Shown here: piece by piece, positions 56,936-64,000 of the stretch
How positions within the stretch are numbered: the first letter of the stretch is position 1
How the letters are laid out: each line of letters begins with the position of its first letter
From: Toxonevra muliebris
Taxonomy: Eukaryota > Arthropoda > Insecta > Diptera > Pallopteridae
Assembly (NCBI GenBank): GCA_963691655.1
Contig: OY829326.1
Coordinates: forward strand, 76,501,235-76,565,234
DNA length: 64,000 bases
Reading direction: 5' to 3'
Made by a program: the position numbers and the translations under genes
The notes under the pieces: model-generated
What the model was told of the DNA's origin: nothing
Databases searched by the model: none
What the model saw: only the letters and a program-made list of their open reading frames with translations

Positions 56936-58666
56936 TGACTTATATAACTAGTATATAACATTTGTGCCACATTTAATTGTTCTACATTAATTTCTTCTAA
57001 TTTTGTTTACCCGCTGCATGGTAACGTTACACTGTGCGACACCACCAAAGCACTTATCCATAAGCGATGACATATTTTAATTCATTGATTCTACTTATAC
57101 ACATATAAGTTTTAATAGGTTAAATATTAGCGCTTATCTTGATAATTTATTAATACCAGTTATTTAGTTAAATAAATATCGCAGAAAAATCCTATGCAGA
57201 TCATTTATTTTGACTTATTCGCATTTCAGCTATAAAAATAGTATTATGTAAAAAAAAAAAAAACACACACAAAGATTAAATATTATCTATAAACTTGTTT
57301 GGAATATAAAGATGCTCGTTTAAAGTTGATTTTCAACGCTTTTTCTTAACAAGCAAACAGTAATTTTTGTTTTGTATTTCTCTAAAAGCAATCATGTTCT
57401 GTCATTATAAGAATAAATACAACTTGTATTTGCTATCGCTGGTCATAAAGCAACCAGAAATATCGCATTAATTTTGTCACCAGAAAAACCACACAACACA
57501 ACTACAACAAAAAAGTCCAAGCAGCGGTTGGCATAGCATGGGATGGGATCGACTTGAACCTCATTAACCATAAACATGAAAATTGAGTATACGGTCAGAA
57601 TCGGTGGAAAGAGCGTGTGGACTTCTGGTTTGTTTTGAGGTATGTAGGGGGCAAAGGTGGCAATGGTGGTAGTCGATGTTAAAGACAAATGTGAAGGCGG
57701 TGGCGTAGATGTAGAAGCAGAAGCTTTTTTATCAGTTGCTGCTCATGTGTGTATTTTGTACATAAAGTTTTCTTGATTGCGTGGCGCGTTGAGCTCTGGC
57801 GGCTGAGGCTCTGTATTAAGGTAGCCAGCCAGCCAGCCAGCCAGCTCTATTCTCGGCTCTATGTTCAGAGTGAAAGAGAGGCACATTTTTTTATAGATTT
57901 TTTTATCAACATTATTAATAGGAAGCTATTTTGTAGCGTGTTAATGGTTAATACTAATTTTATTTTCAAATCAACGGCAGCGATAAATATTCAAATGCGC
58001 ATGAATGAATTCGTATACATTTTTTATGGCGCACGTGAACACACAAATACATGCAAACATATTCAGAGACACACCATACATACATACATTAAACATGACA
58101 TTAATTAATAATATTAATTTTAATGTATTTTGATTCTGTCTGCTGAAGAGCGAGTTAATTAGTTGGAATTTAGTTGCTATCAAATGAAATTTATTAAAAT
58201 TTTTAGGTGTAGATACAAGGAAACTGAAATGTTTTAGGAGACATTTTTAAAGCGATTAGAAAAACACTCAACTCATATAGTTAGTACTTATTGGTCTTGG
58301 AATGCTATGAACCAGAATTGTATGCGCGAAAATGAAAACTAAATACAAAGAGCCACAAAATCATATGTGATCAAATTCAGAATATTTTAGTTCCTCTATC
58401 TAAAGTCTCCACAATGCTCATGCTTATGAAAAAAAAATTTAACACCGCGATCAGAGCACAGCAAACTGAGATTCCTTTGTAAGAGATTGCGCACCAATCA
58501 ATTAACCCAGTTGGAACAGATACGAGCACTCGGGATTTAATTTTGAAAATTCAGACAGACATTGCAGTAATGAAAAATATAAAATATGGAGGGAAAATGA
58601 CTTTCATAATACATTAATATAAGCTTCTCAAGTAATTCTCGGCAATTAATTTTTATACAATCATGT
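56936..58666. other. Unique non-coding DNA
   Basis: Contains a GCCA microsatellite (CCAGCCAGCCAGCCAGC, 57825-57843), an ATAC run (58076-58090) and poly-A near 57250. The 119-codon frame at 57749-58108 has no recognisable domain. Confidence 0.4.
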
Positions 58667-58935
58667 TGTATGGGAGGTGGGCGTGGCTATGGGCAGAATT
58701 TTTATTTATTTTTAAACCCTGGCATTGTATTGACATAAGCAACTCATGTATAAAAATTTGTAAATCTAAAACGACTCCTTCGATTTTTGCCCAACTTTGG
58801 GTGTATGGGAGGTGAGCGTGGCAGTGGGCGTATTGTTTTCAATTTTGCATCCTGTACCAAAATTTGTGACTCTACGAAGACTCCTTTTATTTTCGTCCTC
58901 ATTTTGTATGAAGTTTGAAGTTGAAGTTGTGCGAC
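58667..58935 (+). repeat. Two degenerate tandem units of about 135 bp
   Basis: TGTATGGGAGGTGNGCGTGG begins at 58667 and again at 58802. Both units share later blocks (AAAATTTGT.A.TCTA, GACTCCTT..ATTTT.G). The motif looks like a widespread fly dispersed repeat family that often comes in tandem units, but I cannot name it with certainty. Confidence 0.5.
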
Positions 58936-59615
58936 GCACAGTGGTATGAAAAATGACTCTAGCGCGACAAAAATTTTTGTCTTATCAAAAGGTCTGAAAC
59001 CTTAGTAATCGTGGAAAAATAAGAAAAAATAAATAGAATCACTTACTTGAGTTTTGCAGTAAAGGAATTAAAAAAATGGCTGTAAATTAAAAATTTTTAA
59101 TGCTCATATCATTTATTTTCAAATTTAGAGGAATATATTGACTTATATTGGCGCTTGTAAATAATATTGGGAATTTCATAGTTAATTTGAATGAATCGTT
59201 GTACGATTTCCTCATTTTGACCCTTTTATTTTGTCTATAATGAAATGCCACTACATTAAAATTTACCCTACGCGGCAACAGCAACTGGGCTGGAAATTTC
59301 ACGGACGGACGCCGACGGCTATGAAACCTTATTTACCTCTTTAATTATGCTATAAGGAATAAGTGAATCAATACCAAAGCTTACAACTTCGTAAAACTTT
59401 TTTTAAAAGCTTATGTAAACTTTGCTTTCTTCATTTTTTAAAAGCAAAATAACGATTTTTTCAAAAAGCTGCCACTTACTTACCAAATGTTGAAATAATC
59501 TAAACGCACAACAAAATACTTTAAAAATATGTCAGTATTCACAAAAAACCGATACCATGACTTTTCACAACGGAATTCTGAAAAAAAAAAACGAAAAATC
59601 AAATACCGGTATATA
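58936..59615. other. AT-rich non-coding DNA
   Basis: No gene or repeat terminus recognised. Confidence 0.3.
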
Positions 59616-61251
59616 CACTGGCGGTCACAAAAACCGCACCACTTGCAATACTGATGCAATTTCGGTAATAATTCCTAACTTATCCCAAATTTCCCTTCTT
59701 TTGTAACGGAGATTCCCTTGCTTGAGAATGTATTTAAGCGAAATGTACCATTTTTTTTTGCTCTTGTTTGGCGAAAAGAAGAATTTATGAAATAATACCA
59801 AAAAAAACTGCGAAGTATAAACAATTGTCGCGCCACCAAAACGTCGAAATTTTTGTTCTTAGGTATCAAGGAGTGTCATAAAGTTAAGTATCTAAAGAAA
59901 TCTGATGCCTACAATCGACTGCTGTTGGAGTGATCCAGAAAAAGGCAATTTGTACCCGCTTGAAAGGACAAAAGGATGGAGAAGACTATGGAAGACAAAT
60001 ACGAGAGAAAATGGCATAACCTGAAAGAGAACTATAAATTATCGATGCAAAAGTGTAGTCACAATAAGGACTGAGCTAAAGAACTATTACGACGTGAATA
60101 GAAATGTCGAAATCTTACGCAGAAAGAAACGAAAGTTCGGTCTGTATGGGAGAAGATAGCCAAAAAGTCGTTTTTGACGAAATGGATGGAAACAAATTGC
60201 CTGGCATGGACTGAAAACTACAGCAATTGAACTCTGGCAGGCTCGAGAAAGTTATATGATCGGGCAAATTAAACTCAATTTTGTATGCGCATTTAATCTT
60301 CGGTGCGTACGACGCTCAGATATAGAGCAATACAAGGATAACTGTGTAGTGAAAATAGTCAAATTCCCACAAAGTGCCATATAACTTGAATGGATTTTTC
60401 CTACTATATCCGGGGTCCCTTATGCTATATTATAGGGGCTGTGAACGCCCAAAAATATGACTAAAATTTTATGGAGCAATTGGTGTAAGCCATATATGTA
60501 TTACATATATGGTGTAAGCCAATTGTGGTGCGCTTTCGCTCATTAATAACGTTATTTTTCCGGACGACTTCTGCGGTATATCATCGCGCCCAATTGGCAA
60601 GGTTTAGATAGTAATTAATGCCTAATGTTTGATAACTTTAGAAATAGTAACAAAGTTAGATTAATGATCCTTATTTGTTTGCAGATTCAAAATGTTTTCG
60701 ATGATATTAGAATTGACTGGCGGGAATGATCAGGTAGCTCGCTTGGTTTAAGTCCGATAGAGCACCTCTCATTATATAATGAAAGTTGCTCAAAACATGC
60801 CAAAGAATAAAAAACCCCTTTTTGGAGTTCTGAAAAAGTTTGGTATTAACAAAATAATGAATGATATCCTTAAAGTGCTTGCCGACTCTATGCCATTCAA
60901 GATAACGACCATAAGAAAGTCTAAGAGAGGGGCACCATCAAACTAAACAATTTCGCTTGTGACTCTAACATGTAACAAATTAATCCTAGTTTGTATCTTC
61001 AAAAAATAACAAATATTTTTATTTTTACATAATTTTAATTAATATCTTAAAAAACATGAAATTTCTTCCATATTTTTGTCTTAATAAAAAAGTAATCAAA
61101 TTTGTGTGTATGTATGATGTTTCCTTGCAATTTTGTTCACTTTGTTCCCGAAAATAAAAAAAATTACATTCACTGAAACAAAATAAGGTTTAGGTCCCAT
61201 TTTAAACGATTTTCTTGAAATTAGTGGGTGGTGCGGTTTTTGTGACCGCCT
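59616..61251 (+). mobile_element. Tc1-like transposon, decayed copy 2 (without nested insertion)
   Basis: The ends carry GGCGGTCACAAAAACCGCAC in inverted orientation, with TA at 59614-59615 and 61252-61253. It is the inverted homologue of 28246-30496 and is longer because it keeps transposase sequence lost from that copy. At about 61105-61125 it shows the uninterrupted site (inverse of CATACATACACACAAA) used by the maT insertion at 28.4 kb. Confidence 0.88.
59880..60950 (+). pseudogene. Tc1-like transposase, decayed
   Basis: Scattered plus-strand pieces in order: GVIQKKAICTRLKGQ (DNA-binding side, about 59920), VRRSDIEQYKDNCVVKIVKF (about 60305-60365, the block after the first catalytic aspartate) and eroded forms of VMVWGCFS and VNAQKY. 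Then comes DWREWSGSSLGLSPIEHL (about 60715-60770), where active enzymes have W-x-x-x-SPDLNPIEN. It ends NDILKVLADSMPFKITTIRK and KRGAP (about 60860-60930). The catalytic DE residues are mostly replaced and there are many stops. Dead. Confidence 0.7.
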
Positions 61252-61519
61252 TAGCTTTTTTGAACAACAATAATTGAAAATAGGGGATTCAACTATTTTA
61301 AATGATCATTGGAATTCGCGACATAAAATTTTTTCATTTATGTCGTGCTAGAATCATTTCTCAGACCACTGTGCGACGTACAATTGTAAGCATCATTTAC
61401 AATGGACAAAATACGTTCATAATACGAGTACATTCTCCTTTTTATTAAAATAAGCCGTCATCTAAATAAAATGCTCCTCAAAAAAAGTGAATTTCTGCCC
61501 ATAACTACTTTTAGTTTAA

Positions 61520-61883
61520 CCCATTCCAGGCTAATGGTGCGAAAGCGCATCAGTAACTTTGGAGTTTTTTACAGATAAGCTGAAAAATGATATCAACCTC
61601 CACCACACTAAATACGTTAGTTTCTTTATTGCTTTATCTACTTACATTATTTTTGGATTACATGAGTGGACATCCACATGGGTGTTAGCCGCGATGCGGT
61701 GCGATGTTTTTTTTTCAAATTCTTAATCCCGCAAAAATATTTCCAATCGTTGAATTGAAATTACAGGCATCTAGTAATCCATGAAAAATTGTTTGAATGC
61801 ATTCCGCTATTTCATGCCGTCCTGCCTCTAGGTAAAATTTGGACGATTTTGGTCCATGGGAACTAGTTGCCGCCTGAGATGGG
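61520..61883. mobile_element. piggyBac-like MITE, 364 bp (third TTAA family)
   Basis: The ends are inverted copies of CCCATYYCAGGC, flanked by TTAA at 61516-61519 and 61884-61887. No coding capacity. Sequence and length differ from the elements at 14.0 and 38.6 kb. Confidence 0.65.
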
Positions 61884-61887
61884 TTAA

Positions 61888-64000
61888 AGCCCTTGCATTG
61901 TAAAACAATTTTTAATACATTTTCTGAATGTCACCGAATCTGTGATCTAATAAAATAAACGCAAGATTATAATCTATTTGAAAACACGCTGGCACTCACT
62001 TGCCGGAATCTTTTTTTTTTATGCTGCGGTGTATTTTAAAAGATCTAATGCACATATCTCGAAACTTTCAGTATTTAGATAGTTCAGGAATACCATACAA
62101 AGTTTAAACTAGAATCCTATAACTTTTTTCCCCTGCCGTACAACAAAACCAAATTTCATAGAGATCAAAAATATAATCGAAATAATTACAAAGCAAATGC
62201 AACATGAAGAAAGTTGCTCCATCAATACGCAAAGCATTCATTATTCTAATCTAATCTTAAAATTCACTTTCAGTAGAATAGCCGCCGTCATTCGCTTGCA
62301 GCAAAATGTTGTACTCAAATTGAAATATTGTATGCGATTTGAGCTCTACTCCATTTGCTGCTTGTTGTGTAGTTAACGCTTTAAGCCCGGATAAATTATG
62401 AGATGCACAGCAGGGAGTTTAGCGGCTACAAAGCAATGGATACTTAAATAGTGAGACGGACAAGTTGAAACAGATACATACATACATACATACACATCTA
62501 CGAAAAGTGGCGGCGGATCAAAATTTTAAATTGTTAATAAATTAATTGTTTACGCATTCGAATGAAAACACCACAAAGTTTAAATATTGATATTGAAAAT
62601 GGCCGATGCCAATGGCTGCCGCCGCGTGCCATCATCATTAGCAGCAAGCAACAGCAGCAGCGTGCTTCAATTTCCAATCAAAAACTCGTAATTAACTCAC
62701 TTAAAACGATTTAGCTTGTGTTTATTGGTATCTGCCTACCATCACCATCTCGAGAAGAAGAGGAATTGATGAGCAGTGCACAAGCTGTGGCTTTGTGTGT
62801 TCTGTAGATATTCAATTGATGGATGCATGCGCGCGTGCGTTAACGTCGAGTTAAGTTGCGTTACGTTAAGTAGATTAAATGATGCAATTTTATTTAAGTA
62901 CAAATTGCTTTGAGACATTCATACTATATACATATGTATGTATGTATTTAGTTTCGAAAATTTCCATTTGATTAAAACATGAACTTTGTAATTTATGAGC
63001 TATGTGGAAATGCGGGCTACAAGCTGAAGCAGATTGCATTTTAGCTCTTCAACTCATGAAGGCTAAATAAGAAGTGTGCCATCATAATCATCATTCTATG
63101 GAATTGAAAATTCATTTTGTTTTTTTTCCCCCCAATTTTGAAGAATATTTAATATTTAATTTAAATAGCATACATATTTGAAGATTCCATTTATAAAAAT
63201 CTAATCGATTTTTCTTCATCTATTTATTTTTATTTATAAGTGCATAAATGCATTCATCAATAATAAAATATACAATTCTCATTTCGAATCGCTTGTTTGT
63301 ATTTAGCTCATGAATACAAAAGCAGAAATTACACAATAACCACACAAAACCATTAAATTTTTACCACAAAGAGATCCTTAAAACAACAACACAAACAGCA
63401 CTGCAATTGTACGCATAAGGATATGTATTTATGCGATAATAAATTGTGCATTTTGAATTGTTTACTTAGGATCCTAAATACACACAGAAACAACAAATAC
63501 TAAGTCAGCGAACGTTCACTGCATGCAGCATGTACGCATGCGTATTGTTTACTTGGGAGTGTGTGTGAAAAGTTAATGCAGAAACCATTTAACAACTGCA
63601 ACTTGGATAAATATTAATAATCCTTAGTCATACAATACAAAATGCTGAGAAAAACTCAGAAAAATATACATAGGAAGAATCTCAATTTCATACACAGAAA
63701 AAAAAACTTATATAAAATTACCTAATATTCGAGTGTATAATACATAAGAAATTGTGGAGTTTTGTACTTTTTGTACATAAAAAGAAGAGCTCATTGGAAA
63801 ACCATCTGTGCTCCTTATTATCATATCCTGGTTTATGTTTCAGATAAGTTTCAGATATAACTACCCATTTTGCTTGTTACTAAGTTCATCGCCTTACAAA
63901 AAAAAAAAAAAAACTTGAGTTGCATGTTGCCCGTTGGTGTATGTAGCAATTTTATGCTGCTGTATTTCTGGAATATCAAACTTCTTTCGATTTTGGTGGC
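61888..64000. other. Unique non-coding DNA, 3' edge of window
   Basis: Contains ATAC runs (62475-62492), a CAG run near 62640-62660 and TATG repeats near 62930-62945. A GC-richer part at 62.6-62.9 kb includes GCATGCGCGCGTGCG. No frame, splice-supported exon or transposon end was recognised. Confidence 0.4.

Noticed and set aside
1..64000. CRISPR arrays, operons, bacterial promoters or prophage
   Set aside because: No regularly spaced direct repeats with unique spacers; composition, transposon types and gene density are those of an insect genome.

Overview
This window is eukaryotic, AT-rich DNA, almost certainly from an insect and most likely a higher fly. The pointers are abundant CAA/CAG and GT/ATAC microsatellites, Tc1/mariner, maT, hAT, piggyBac-like and Harbinger-like elements, RTE-, jockey- and RNase H-type non-LTR retrotransposons, and solo LTRs. 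A tephritid fruit fly is plausible, but that is an impression and not proven by the sequence. I find no convincing host protein-coding gene, rRNA or functional tRNA. The window reads as intergenic or long-intron DNA that has repeatedly taken up transposons.

Layout. 1-7.4 kb: mostly unique AT-rich DNA with a mariner 5' remnant (1204-1585) and a small element bounded by CCGGGTATGAGAC repeats (1808-2360). 7.5-11.2 kb: jockey-like retrotransposon debris, a dead maT-like transposon, and a 948-bp hAT-type foldback element with a clean 8-bp target duplication. 11.3-13.3 kb: microsatellite-rich unique DNA. 13.3-21 kb: a possible retroelement 3' end, two copies of a TTAA-flanked MITE, a truncated Tc1-like gene, repeat X copy A and a decayed RTE element. 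21.7-24.8 kb: a large inverted repeat abutting a solo LTR. 24.8-28.2 kb: unique DNA and a tRNA-like SINE head. 28.2-30.5 kb: an intact 1,282-bp maT-type (DD37D) transposon inserted into a decayed Tc1-like element. 30.8-39.6 kb: RNase H-type LINE fragments, unique GC-richer DNA and two very small MITEs. 40-45.5 kb: a hAT element, unique DNA and another maT-like relic. 46-48.9 kb: unique DNA. 49-52 kb: a solo LTR inside another repeat, then an 840-bp hairpin hAT element. 54-57 kb: a stack of repeat X copies, two hAT elements and a mariner 3' half. 59.6-61.3 kb: a second, inverted copy of the Tc1-like element. 61.5-61.9 kb: a TTAA MITE. The rest is unique.

The only intact long reading frame is the maT-type transposase on the minus strand (28517-29524). 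The window supplies internal controls for several insertions. The second Tc1-like copy at 59.6 kb shows the empty TA site of the maT element. A repeat fragment at 35.2 kb shows the empty site of the solo LTR at 49.5 kb. Two repeat-X copies at 54-55 kb are separated by a hAT element with an exact 8-bp duplication.

The most unusual structure I see is inside the two LTRs: a set of eight short palindromes of the forms GTGC-NAC-GCAC and GGC-CAC-GCC within about 400 bp, kept in both copies apart from point changes. Next are an 840-bp element that is nearly one long hairpin and a hAT-like element filled with a degenerate 12-bp minisatellite. I cannot show that any of these is a new biological system. 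They are concrete, checkable structures.
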